Shown in pieces: positions 10,297 through 22,800 of a stretch of DNA of 64,000 nt (position 1 is the first letter of the stretch; the number at the start of each line of letters is the position of its first letter). Below the pieces are notes generated by a model. That model did no database searches. It worked only from the letters and a program-made list of their open reading frames with translations, and had not been told where the DNA came from. Location of the stretch: positions 5,518,001 through 5,582,000 of the forward strand of contig JBBMOL010000039.1 of NCBI GenBank assembly GCA_037954665.1, given 5' to 3'. A program made the position numbers and the translations under genes. Source of the stretch: Laguncularia racemosa. Its lineage: Eukaryota; Streptophyta; Magnoliopsida; Myrtales; Combretaceae.

Positions 10297-13200
10297 TTCC
10301 ATTAATCATACACCAAACTCTATCCAATCCATAAAACGTAAATAATTTTACATTAGATATTTAACTTATCTTGTCTTTCTATTAAACACATTTGTTATAT
10401 CAAAGAGAACATCAACATTAAGCATTTTTGTTGACATATAACATATTTGCAAAGAGAATAATACCTATAAATGCAAAATAGGGCACAAAAACCTGATTTT
10501 ATATTGACAATTTGGAGAGTCGCCGAACATATGTAATTCTTCCCCTTAAAATTTTTGTGGGACAATGGCATACCATCCCCGTAGCACGTAAGCCATGTAA
10601 GGACGTGAATATTAAATGCCCAGTTGCACACATCTAATGGTCTGAATGAATCTGAACACACAGCAGCTTTGGCATTCGATCATAAATGATACACGTATAG
10701 ACAATCCATGTTTGACGTGTTAACATTAATTTTAGATATCTGGCCCATAAAAGTAGACTTTTTATTCGGTCGATCTGAAAAATATGAAATAATATAATAT
10801 TAAATTCAATTCGAGTTTGAGTTTAAATTTGAACACGGTCATGTATATAATTTGAGTTAGGCATGATTAAATTGAATTGAATTTAATAATTTAATTAAAA
10901 TAATATTTATATTTAAACTCAATTCAAACTTAAGAAGAACTCTAATTGGATTGGATTCTTGGGACCTTACATGCATACTGATGGCTGCGTGTAAAATGTG
11001 CTTGTAGACCATACGAGTATACTCTAATAGCAGCCAGTCAGTCTAAAAAATGTCAAATCCACATGAATGGCTTTAGCAATTATAATGTCTTGTGCAATCC
11101 TTCTATTTAAACCAAACAAGTTGAACTATGATGGAGTTATTGAAATCTACATTAATAAAGTAAGGGAAAGTTCCAAATAAGCCGGTTTTTAAAAATTCAT
11201 TTTTGTAAAACCATCCTTTTAGTTGTTTACTTAAGAGTTCTTAAATTGATTAGAATTTTTCAACCACGATGGTAAATATTTCAATAGCAATGCATGGAAT
11301 AGAAGTAGGAGAAAATTGAAAGCCTACGGTCCCTTGGAAGTCATTCATCTCTTACCCTATTGATTTGATTGGCTCCAATCCTTCATAATTCATTATCTTT
11401 TAACTATCCGTTCACTTTATTAAATAGAATAAAATTGTATTATAATAGCTATTATTAAAAAATATAATAAAATTATAATAAAATTGTCCGTTATTATTTT
11501 GATTTTAATAAATTAGAGAAATGAACAATTATTCAATATTTTTTTATAATAAGAACTTCTTATGGAATTATTATTTAGGACAATAATGAGCTCTTTGGGA
11601 TGACATCCTAAATATTTAATTTGAGAATAGCAACAGTTAGATTTAGTGATAAGAATTACTACCTTGTGGGATCGTTTCGAAAAATCTATTTCATAAAATT
11701 ATCATGTAATTTTTAATATTCATCCAAAACTTATCAAATTAAACAAAATACAGATAAATACTCTACAATATAACAAGTATACTCATTTACCTATTTCTTG
11801 AATAATTGATCTATCTTCATACGTCCATAGGTTTCTAAATTTCCAAAGCCACCCTCCTGAGTAGGATTTCTAAATTGACGGGAACCGACTCCTTTAAAAT
11901 CAGTACATCAATTCCATCGTCTGCAATTCTTGGCTTTAAGATGATCGTCGAGCTTAACATTAATTGATTCAACAACAACTCTTAAACAACCCTATAATGG
12001 AAACTCAAAAGGCTTCAATAGATGGTGAATAACCACGGAATATAACCTCATCAAATCCAGTATCAGACTTTACAAAATTTTCATTACCATTACCCTTTTT
12101 TAGAGTAAGACATTTACATCCAAAAATGAAAAAAAAAAAAAAGAAATACTTGGTTTCCTACTTTTATAGGGTTCAAAAAGGGTTGAGTCAAGTGAGGGGC
12201 AGAAGTATACTCTATTGATGATTTATCAAACTTTATTCATACATCAGTTTAATCCAAACATACTTAGCTATATCACCTTCATTCATTAAAGTTATGATTA
12301 TTTTTAGGAAAAAATGCAAAGAAAGAATAAGCATTTGTGCAGTTTTTATATTTAAAAAAATCTGAATTTTTCAAAGGAGCTGTGATTATAAAATATCCTT
12401 ATTTTCATGGCTTTAGAGTAAAGATACAATCTCTTACCATTCCATAAGCACAACAATGATCTAAGTTCTTGTGTACTGTTTCTCCATTAGAAAATATTTT
12501 TTCATAAATCTCTAAGCTCATTTGTTGTATCATTCCTAGACCAAGCATTTTTTAATCATTACTCTAGGAATCATTTTGAGCATTTCATAATCTAGTATGA
12601 GAACGTTGATTTTACTTTCTTTAACCCTAACGTTTCCTACATGGTTAGCAGGTCTATCCCATATTTCTCTTTTCTAGTTGTATAAGCTGAGTATGATTAA
12701 ACTCGATATGGCATAATGAACAAATTAGTAAATACTTAACATGATAATTCAAGAAGATCATTTTCTTAATTATGGCTTTCATTATGCAACTGTTGTTCTT
12801 TCTTTAGTTCCTGCTTGTTTAGGAGTATAGAGACCTTCTTCAATCAATTTGCACACGTTCAGTTCCATAGCAGAAATGAATGACCATCTCGCATTTGTAG
12901 TATAAGAAACTGGATGCATCAAAGTAAGGAGAATAGCTTATTGATTGTCCTTCCGGAACATGAAAACCATTATTTGTCATATTGATCTTTGAACTCAAAA
13001 GTGTATTAAATCTATGAAAAAGGGTTAGGTAATGTTACAAAACGAAAATCCCAGATGGCAACAGTGAAAAACGATTTTTTTTTTCTAGTTCTTTTGTGTA
13101 AAATCACCCATTTTAGTTGTTTAATTAAGATTTACTAAATTAACCAAATTAGTTTCTTAATCTAATCGATGAAAGTCTTTCGACTACGGCAATAAATAAC

Positions 13201-13368
13201 AGCAATAGTGCACGTAATAAAAGAGAAGGTAAGAGAGAATTGAGTCCGAGATTTGGGTCAACCCTTTCTTTTAATTCTACTGATTTTATATCTTTTAAAG
13301 TATATCATACATTTTTGTTCACGGTACAAGAGAATTGGCTATATAAATATATTTTACTTCATAACTGT
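10297..13368. other. No gene seen
   Basis: Non-coding, A/T-rich. A less A/T-rich patch at ~10500-10690 opens an 88-codon minus frame (10395-10661) without recognisable motifs. Minus-strand phrases at ~11.8-12.1 kb and ~12.4-12.9 kb look faintly coding but are full of stops and could not be assigned. Confidence 0.4.
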
Positions 13369-15332
13369 TGTCGAGTCTAATTCTTGATTTTCCATTCCTA
13401 ACCCAATTTATACTAGATCCTATACTTATCTAATATAAATCTTCGACTTATTTTATTTTGGAATTGCCACCCAACTGTGGTTGAAAAAGATTGAATTAGG
13501 ACAATTGAGCGGATTAATCCTAATTTGGACGCTAATTAGCGAGATTTGCTCTTTTCGTTTTTGTGAAAGAGGAAATAGAAAACCAGAGTTTCTGGGTTCG
13601 GAGGCTAACCTATTAAAACCTTAAGGTTACCACCATATTCTCCTGAAATCTAAACCTTATCCTAATGTCTTTTATTTTTATTTTTGTTATCTTTTTAATG
13701 TGTTTTTGAACAACTTATTCAAAAAATGATTTTTTTATTCTTTTTTAGAGTTGCTCCAAACGGGTGCCTACGTACCTGCTATTCAAGATCAAACAAGTTG
13801 TAGTTCGCTTTTCCTGAAAAAAAAAAAAAAAAACTTTAGTGGGTTTGTTAATTTTAATTATGAAAATTACTTCTGGTTTACGCTTTTATCATTTTAGTAT
13901 TTTTGGAAAAAATCTAAGCTTAAGCTTGATCATTTGATAATAATTTTAAGGAAAAAAACCAATTTTGGATTTATTATTAAAAAATATTTTTCTAAGTGAT
14001 AAAAATTTATTTCTCTATTTTTCAACCTACCTCTAATATATTTTTATTTTTTTATTAATTTTTTTCTAATTTTTATTTTATTTTTTATTAATTTTTATTA
14101 AAAAAAATTCTCTTATATTATTTATCTACCCTAAACTAAAATCTAAATTTTACTATTTTTTCTAATATATCTTTATCATTTTTTTATAATCTTTTTTTTA
14201 TTTTGCTATTTTTTATTATTATTTTCTATTATTTACTCTAAACTAAACCTTAAAACTAATCTAAATTCTAATATTTTTCTATTTTTTTAATTATAAATAA
14301 CAAATAAATAAATAATAAAAAAATCAAAAAAATCCAACTTACCTAGATCCAGGTCGGTGTGCGGGTCGGGTCGGATCGGGTTGAAGCGAGTCGAGTCGAA
14401 TGGTCACGGCGGTTGGGGATGCTCGTTGACGGCGTTCCAGCGGCTTTTCGAAGAGGTTGAGGAGTCGTTTCCTAAGTTTTCGAGGGTAGGGAACTCAATC
14501 GTAGTGGCAGATTTCTCCAAAAACACCTCCTGGTGGCAGTTCGAGGCTTGATCGACGGTCGCAGCTTAGGGAAACTCCGGCGAAGCTTCGATTTCTCTCT
14601 TTTTCTCCCTTCTGATCTATGCCCATGCTTGCTACCTTCATCCTCTATTTATAGCCACAAGGAATCGAGCTGGATAAGCTCGGATTTCCTTCGATTGAGG
14701 CAAATCGAATTTTGGTTAGAAAAAACCATCTCCGATTTGTGCAAATCCATCAATTTGTTGCGATTTGATTCCAATTGGATGATATTTATCTTATTTTAGT
14801 TAAAGATCTGTTGAATTTGTGCAAAAAATCGAATCAAAACAACCGAAATTCGATTTTTCCCCTACCGACGACGATCTCGGATGGAGGAAGAAGGTTACGC
14901 GCCTGGCGCGTGCGTTCGTGCTAGCCAATCAGCTGCTGACACGTGTCTTGGGCGAGAACAAAATTTGCAAAACGCGGAATCTGATTCCCCCGCGTTTCGA
15001 ACCTGCGACCTAACCCCTTCCCCGCGCGCACAGGGCCATGGCTCGGACCAACTGGGCTAGCCCACTTACTCGTTTTTTTTTTATTTTCGCAATTTGCATA
15101 TATGCAATGCGATTTTTATTATTTTTGTATTTTTTTTTGAAATTCCAAAAATTTATAAAAATTATTTAATCCCTTTTATTACTATTTCTACAATTATTTT
15201 CCAAAATTGATGTATTTTTTCTATTTATTTTATTTTTTGAATATTTTTCCTATTTTCACTAAATTAGAAAAAAATGTAAAAATTAAAAATTGATTATTAT
15301 TGATCATTAGGGGCAAAAATGAGGTGTTTATA
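13369..15332 (-). mobile_element. Solo Ogre-type LTR (1964 bp), minus strand
   Basis: The reverse complement begins TATAAACACCTCATTTTTGCC at 15332 (mutated from TGTAAACACC) and ends GACTCGACA at 13369. The flanks ACTGT (13364-13368) and ACTGC (15333-15337) form a 5-bp target duplication with one change. An uninterrupted paralog at ~16395-16480 reads straight through as AATAACTGTGAATTC. Landmarks: tRNA-like boxes at 15059-14993, TATA at 14653-14646, splice-donor-like GTAAGT just below 14343, and the U5 block at ~13770-13810. It is the same subfamily as the LTR at 3460. With no internal region attached, it is an LTR-LTR recombination product. Confidence 0.9.
14993..15066 (-). promoter_or_regulatory. 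tRNA-like module (A and B boxes) in LTR U3
   Basis: Minus strand: A box TAGCCCAGTTGG (15059-15048) and B box GGTTCGAAACG (15003-14993), with a 44-bp gap. Both boxes are preserved although the surrounding bases differ from the copy at 3725. Confidence 0.62.
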
Positions 15333-18071
15333 ACTGCAAATTCAGAATTAACAATAACAAACAAATAATTAAGATAACCGTACTAATTAAGCAACCCTAA
15401 ACTACAATCACTAACAAATGCCTCTACAATGCAATCATCACATGTATAACACGAGATTTCTTATAACAATACATATGTCTTATATTATGTTGGATGTGCT
15501 AAGTATAACACGAGATTTATTTATTTATTTATTTTTGCATATGTTGTTTATCATGCACAAATAATATAATCAATAGTGGTAGTGGCATGAATAGTAGTGG
15601 TGGCATAGCAATAGTAATAATGTAGTGATAGTGATGGCAACTTAACGCTAGTTTTATATTGGTGGTGCCTAAAAATAATGGCGGTAGTGATGGTAGCAAT
15701 AGCGATATTCGTTGTGATAATAATCGTAGTGGTGATAATGACGGTAATGTTAGAGTATAAGCATAGTAGTAAAAATAAGGTAGTGGTAATAGTGTTAATT
15801 TGAAATATTTGCTAATAGATTTTATTTTGTTCTGTCTCAAAATTTTTTGTATTATTAAAGACAATGAATAAAAATCTTGGGTTTTGTCCAGTAATATAAG
15901 AAATTTTTTATCCAACACCAAGAAAGGTCGCAATAAATGCGACATAAACATCACACCAATCATTGTCTCCATATTGATTCTTCAAAACGTGTGATGTTGG
16001 TAGGGTGATGACCATAAAACCTCCTAGAAAAAAGCAAGGGAGAACTTTGAAAACATATAAATGTCCTCTATTTACAAGCTCACAAACCATTGTCAATTTC
16101 AGATTGAAATTTGCCAAACTGAGTACCTAAACAAAATTTGGCCAAAGTTCTCCTTAAAGCAAGATACATATGTTTTAAAAAAATATTTAGATTTGAGAGT
16201 CGACTCACCCGAAGATTCTGGCAATATATTTGATTGTTATGGTTAGGTCATTATGTTAGTATTTCAATACCTAAAATTTAAAGTTAGATAAATATTTTTT
16301 TGGTTAACCAACTATGGTACATACTGCAACTTTGGAAAAGGGAGAATAGAATCTAATCCATCTCGTTGGAAAACAGATATTTATACTATTAAGCTACAAC
16401 ATCATTGGCTATGTAAATATATTTTACTTAATAACTGTGAATTCATAATTAATAGTAATAAACAAATAATTAAGATAACCATAATAATGAATGGTTCATT
16501 CACTTCCTATAAGGTAAGTATAGCGCCCCAAAACGCGAATATGCTACGGCCTGCCATGTATCCTCATTTCTCAAAGACACGCAAAGGCTCATTCATTACT
16601 ATTCTTCAAATACTCTTGATGATAATTTTAAACCATTGCTATATAACAAAGATTAATGAAATTTTTTATCCTCAACAATAAATCATCAACAATCTTCTCA
16701 ATTTAAACAGCAGAAGCGATTAACATTCACTTACAATAGAAATTCCTAAAATGATTAAATAAAATTCTAACATATCTTTCCTTAATCTATCTACTAGTTG
16801 TCGTAATAGACATATTCTATATTCTCTTCATTGTTCTAATCTTGAGTTGATTCTCCCAGATTTTCAATATATCCTACGATCTCTCTAGTAGCATCTGTAA
16901 CTAAACAAAATTTCCCACGAAGGGTGAGCTAACACCCAGTACAATGTATACCTATACACACACAAGCATGCCATGCCAAAAACAGTAACATATACAAAAT
17001 GCACCATAATATTCATTCACAATTTTATTTATTTTTCACAATCTTTAACCGATACACAATCACAACATAAATATCTTCATACATAACATTCCTAAGCATC
17101 ATTTTATAACCCATTCACAAACCATATATACATACATCTATAATATATATATATGACAAATATAATCATCTATTCATAAGTCTCTTTCCATACATAATAA
17201 TAATATATATGATAAAGGTAATCCTCTTTGTCCATGAGTCTTTTACCATACATAATAATTATATATATATGACAATAGGTACTCCCCACTGTCCATGAGT
17301 CAATGAGTCATCGCACATCAATCTTCTACATCCATACATGATAAATATATATATATATGACAATGGGTACTCCTCATTATCTATGAGTCCATACACGACA
17401 ACTTTCACAATATACGTCACAACTTTCCACATCACAACATTTTACAACACAACCTTCCACGTAAGACCTAGATTATTTTGGTATATGACTCTACTAGGGA
17501 CAACATCACATACCGATCATCGAGGTGCCACCCCAAGAACACCAATCCACACTCGGTTTCTTGGACCCAGCAATTTACAATTACATGCACACTCAATCCG
17601 GTTCATTTACAATATCATTAAACCCATACACAAAAGTCTAACTTATTAAGCACAAGCAACAAACATGGTATACACATACTTGACTTTATAAAACTTAATT
17701 TGTTTTTTACTTTTCTAGCTTCACAACCCTTCCAAACCTATACATAATTCAAATGGTTTGACTTTAGAATTATATTCCTACAAATATTAAAAGAATACTA
17801 AACATATTTCAACTCAACATGGTGGTGTAATTGAGTGCAGGGTAATACATGACCATGCCAAAGGCCATTATGTTGCCATATGTTTATAATAGTGGTGTTT
17901 GTGGTTGATATGTAAGTATTTGCAAAATCTGAATATTCGCAGCAAAATGAATCAAAACAAAGCAAAGTGCTTGATTGCTTGATCCGTGGTGGGGCTCTTG
18001 TCTAATGCGTGGAAGAAGGAAAGGACATCCGGTGAACATGCAATGAGTAGCTTTCTATAGGTTTCCCTTTT
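15333..18071. other. Non-coding, repeat-bearing stretch; no gene seen
   Basis: 15560-15790 is a degenerate GTRGTR/GATA-like simple sequence. 16395-16480 is a paralog of the target site of the solo LTR at 13369. 17110-17400 holds about four imperfect ~80-100-bp copies of a unit with (TA)n then GACAA...GTACTCC...CCATGAGTC. Open frames such as 15529-15972 (minus) and 17338-17649 (plus) are low-complexity and match no family I recognise. Confidence 0.5.
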
Positions 18072-18534
18072 CTGGAGCGGATGCAGAACTATAGGATTAT
18101 AGAACCGGGTTTATTATATTTAATTTAATATTACAATGATTCATAATCTTTTATATATATATATATTTTGTAAGACAAACATATCACAATATTTTTTAAT
18201 ATTAATGAGAAGAAAACTTTAATTTTTGTTTATATAAAACTCAAAAAAAATCAATTAATTAACTATGATTTTATATTAAATGATATTTAATATTATTAAT
18301 TATTATAATAAAAAAAGAGAGAATGTCATTTAAACAATACAAGAATAAATAGATAAGAAAAGGTAAAATTACATTTACAGGAATTAAACCCATAACTTTT
18401 TGTTTTTAAAAAATATATATATAAGGTAAGTTATACTTCATAATTTACTTTTTTATTTTTCAAAATTTTTATAATTAATTTTTCTCAGGCTTAAGAATCA
18501 GGACTCCTTTCGGATCCCCTAGATCCACCCCTAT
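18072..18534. mobile_element. Possible hAT-type MITE
   Basis: The left end CTGGAGCGGATGCAGAAC resembles the GGGGCGGATCYAG-type inverted repeat common in plant hAT MITEs. The right end AGATCCACCCCTAT reads ATAGGGGTGGATCT in reverse complement. The interior is A/T-rich and non-coding. The 8-bp target duplication could not be confirmed. Confidence 0.4.
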
Positions 18535-19700
18535 CTCCCTCCATGCTGGTTCTTCAAATGTTTGATGGGATTTTTATTCTGCCAAATAATGATTCATATC
18601 GAGCAAGCAGTGTAATATACCCACTACATGGAACACAGAGAGAGAAAGGAACCATGGAAACAAGCAGGCAGTCAAACTCAGGGCCAACTTTTACCAAGAT
18701 ATTCCCTAAAGCCCCTGCTTTTACTTCAGACACAATCCACACTTTCCAAATTATGATATATCTCAGTATAATTGCCATTTTTATCACCTATCAAAAATGC
18801 TGTTTCTTACAATAATTACTCGATGTGGGCTCTACTTCATATTTCTTTTTTAGTACTCCCAAGGTTTGATGGGACAAACTTGTCTGTTTCCCCATCAGAA
18901 TTAGACTGGCTCAGGCTCAGGCTCACGATAGCAGACATGCATGTTACATATGTAATTATGGCCCTAGAATGTCTTATAGGCCCATTCACATGTCCATTGT
19001 CTGCCACTTCCATCTTCATTCTCCTCACTAGAATTCCTGTTGACATCAACAGCCTCATGACTGAACAAACATGCAATTCCTGATAGACATGGCCCAAATG
19101 TTATCACGACTTAGACTCGAACGAGAAATGATTAACATTAGTATTGCCAAAATCCAGATCCATAGAACGAACAAGATTCAACTCTCCACTCATTTTTGCA
19201 CCTGTTGCAATTGAAGCATATGCCAGATTCACTTAAATCCAAACCTATGACCGAACAAACTCCTTTTTCTTCTCCTGCTCTTCTGCTAGATCCACATAAA
19301 CCATTCAAAAAGTTTGAAACGACAAATAACCCGAAAGTCATTATCATTGCCTACTGAAACCATAGCATGGGACTAGGCCTGAAGCTCCCCCTCTTCACGT
19401 TCAATCTCTGCTGAGGATCAACCATCAGACCTGAGAAAACGGTGTTCATTTTCTGCTGATTTGGATGAGAAGCATTTAGACATTGCCAGCCAGAAATTCA
19501 TGGGTTTCCATGTCTTCAGAATTTAATGGACTTCGTCAACCTTTCTTCAACATCTGCAATTAGCTGGAAATCATCCCTTTCCTCAGTGAGATCATTAAAT
19601 GCTGTTTTTGAGTGGTCGAGGTTGAGTAGAAACAATAAGAATAGAGTGAAACAAAGAAAAATATCAGCAAGACAGGCAAACAAAGCAAGCATTCCCGTTA
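18535..19700. other. Unassigned stretch with broken coding-like frames
   Basis: Base composition is closer to coding DNA than its surroundings, and frames of 60-100 codons occur on both strands. Minus-strand phrases near 19530-19640 (FNDLTEERDDFQLIADVEER) look protein-like but are bounded by stops. No domain, start or splice pattern could be supported. It may be a decayed gene or UTR sequence downstream of FPS. Confidence 0.3.
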
Positions 19701-19844
19701 AAATATTTCTTATTTAAAATTAAAATAGTTTACTCGATGGAAAAGACAACATTAAGGGTTTACAAGAATAGGATACAAGAAGCTATCTTTTTTAATTAAA
19801 ACAACACTACAAGATCCTCCTTTTCTATCGTAAGTGGGACTCAT
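19701..19844 (-). other. FPS 3'-UTR (extent approximate)
   Basis: Sequence after the FPS stop on the minus strand, T-rich, with AATAAATGA overlapping the stop codon and TTTTAATTTTAAATAAG near 19705-19725 as a possible polyadenylation region. The cleavage site is not fixed by sequence alone. Confidence 0.4.
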
Positions 19845-22800
19845 TTATTTCTCCCTCTTGTATATTTTTCCCAAGAACGACTTCAGCACATCTTGTACTG
19901 CTTTGCTAGGGTGAGCTTCAATGGTGGTGACAAGCTTTTCATAGCTTTTGCTCTCATAATCAGAAAAAACGCCCTACAAAAGTGAAGTTTTGTTGGTGTA
20001 AACAAAAGGATAACCAAAGAGAAATACAATTCAATTCCATGGCTTGTCAGACAAAAGCACGTCTTCTGCTTCAAATTTCATTATGTAATGTATCTGCTAA
20101 TCATTGAAGCATACCTGAAGATTGATCTCCTTATAAAGGGCTTTGACTTTGGCAACATGTTCTGCTTCTGGTTTCCCATAGTTCTCCTGTCATGCATCAA
20201 ATAAGAATAAAACTGCATCCACATATTTGGATTGATGGTAAACAGTAGATTAAACAAGCCAGTTCTTACATATAACAACTTCTTCTGTTCCCCATTGCAC
20301 AGCTCCAGTGCTTTCACAACCAACCAAGAGCACTTAAAGTCTTCTATATCTGTCCCTATCTGTAAGCATATATAACATCAAAGAAGCTCATCTTTTTAAA
20401 ACGATTAAGGATATCAGGTTCCAGAGCTCACCTTTCCAATAGTTTCAGGATCACCATAGCAATCCAAATAATCATCCTACAACCAAAGAAAAGAATAGTA
20501 ATCATTGGAACTTATTGAAGAACATTATTGGACACGTATGATTTTTAGTTGAACAATTTCTTGAAGCTTAAGATTTAACCAATACCTGAAGAGGGAAAGG
20601 GTTGCAAGTTTCCATATCAAAAGTATAACTTCCCTCAATCAAACATGCAATACTTTCATCAACTTTCTAACATTATGATGAAGATAACTAGTGGCACCTA
20701 AATTGATAATTAAGTATATAATTATGCCACATGCCAAGGGGTTGGGGTTGCCCTGGTGGTTAAAGTCCAGAACACACTCATGACAACAGGCATGAGGTCT
20801 TAAGTTCAAATCCCACTATGAAGAATTCTTAGGATTACCTACATAGTGCAAGCTATTCTTACCCAATGCATGGGTCTTGTAGGGTGGTTCATGCACCTGG
20901 AGGTAGCCGGTCACAATATGACCATGCCTCTCCATTATCAATATATATATATGTATATATGCACAGGGATAGATGCTAGGATATGAGTAAAACAACTTTT
21001 CTAGTCATGTTTTGAATGCTGTGCAGCTAATTTAAAATGTATCATTCTTCATATTTTTCAATTTAAGAAAGCTTTCATATTTAGGAACAGCAGACAACAA
21101 TATCCCTGACAACCAAACAGAAAACTTCCTATATATTGAATCAATAAAAAGCCTCAAAACAATCACCTTTCCACTCTGTTAAAAATAGCCTACTAATAAA
21201 AGTAAAGCAATTACCTGTACTTGGAAGTAAGTTCCCATCTCAACAAGAATGTGCTTTATGTCACCATGTTTGTCCAAGTTCTCACCTGCCATCAGCAATG
21301 CACATGCAACCTGGTAGTAGAGCACATTAAGAACAGATGTTAGTCTAGCTACCACTATCTTCTCGAATCAGAGAAATGATGAAAAGAGATATTTTGCACA
21401 GAAATGCATTGGTCAGACATACTGGTGTAGTATTATAAAACTGAAGTAGAATGGGAGGGATGAAGCATGGCCTAAGAAGTTATTGTTACAACATCAAATA
21501 AGTATTTTCTATAAAGAACGAGAAAACACAATGGAAAATGGTGTCATGAAAGGATATCACATAAAGTATAATCTGATAGACCCAAAATAACCCAAGTCTA
21601 TGTTAGGCGTAATCAAAGGAGGGCAGGTCAGCAATAAAAATAAAAACAAGGACAGATTTGGTTAGACTGTTGTAGTTGGTTAGAGGTGGTTGCTAACTAC
21701 CAACCATCAAGTTGTTACGAAACCTAAATTTGTTAGCAATAGATGCTTAGCATAAAAGGGAGAATGTTAATCAGAAAGAGTAGAGAAAAACTAGAGAGAT
21801 TGAGCCCTAGGCTGGAGGTCCTGGTCCTCGAAACCAGAACAACATTGTAACTCTTGTTTCTTTTGGTTAATAAAAATCATTGGATCCTTGCTTGTATCCG
21901 GGATCCTATCATAATCATACATAAAAGAGTCATATTTTGACCATCTGCAATAGGATAAAGCTTATTTTCTTTTGCAAGGGTGAAGTACAGCGCTGATGTA
22001 TTAAATAAGCTCATCCAAGTGTTCAGACTCTTCATTATTTTTTACCAAAGGCACACATTGTAACGTAGGGACACGTGTTACGTGCAACCTTAATCCCTCC
22101 TACCAAGTAGCTTCTTTTGACAAAACATAGAAAGAGAGCAGCTTAATTATTGTTACTTCTGTGTTATTACTGTGGATTTTTCAATGATTTTATTCATGTT
22201 TTTTTATGACACTAGTCCAACTTTCAATCCCACCATTAATGTACACATTAAAGATGAAGATTTAATAATGATCAACGGTGGAAATTTAATATGCATAACT
22301 TAACAATGAGATTGAAAGTTGAACTGATCCTATTAAAATGGTGAAAGTTGAACCGATCCTATTAAAATGGTGGACAAGACCATAGAAGGTCCTTATTACT
22401 TTATGTTTGTTAGCATTTTGTACATATCTATTTCTTCTTACAGGTGTATTTACATGTATCATATGTATTGTGATAGTGTGACCGCAGGGTAGTCTGTTTC
22501 TCAGTTAAGATAGGATACCTGGCATGCAATCTTAATTCATGCTCCTGCATGTAGGAGCAGTTATTTTTTGTATTGCAACTGTCAGTACAAAAGGTAATAG
22601 AGGAACAAAAAAATGGATCACCAGGAATGTTTCAGAGAAAGTTGGGTGTTGAAACAAAGGTCTTTAGGCTCCCTTTTACTTAAATAAGCTCATAACATTG
22701 TGCAATCATAAGTAGAAAAGGTAGAAAAACCAAGAAATCCCCAATTCCGTTTGTATTTAAGTCCAATTTCAGTATCAAAAGACCCATAACTCGATCCTAT

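Noticed and set aside
10395..10661. 88-codon minus ORF as an exon
   Set aside because: It has no recognisable domain, no flanking exon and no splice pattern that extends it.
15529..15972. 147-codon minus ORF
   Set aside because: It translates a degenerate GTRGTR/TTA simple sequence into Leu/Pro/Tyr-rich text without any motif.
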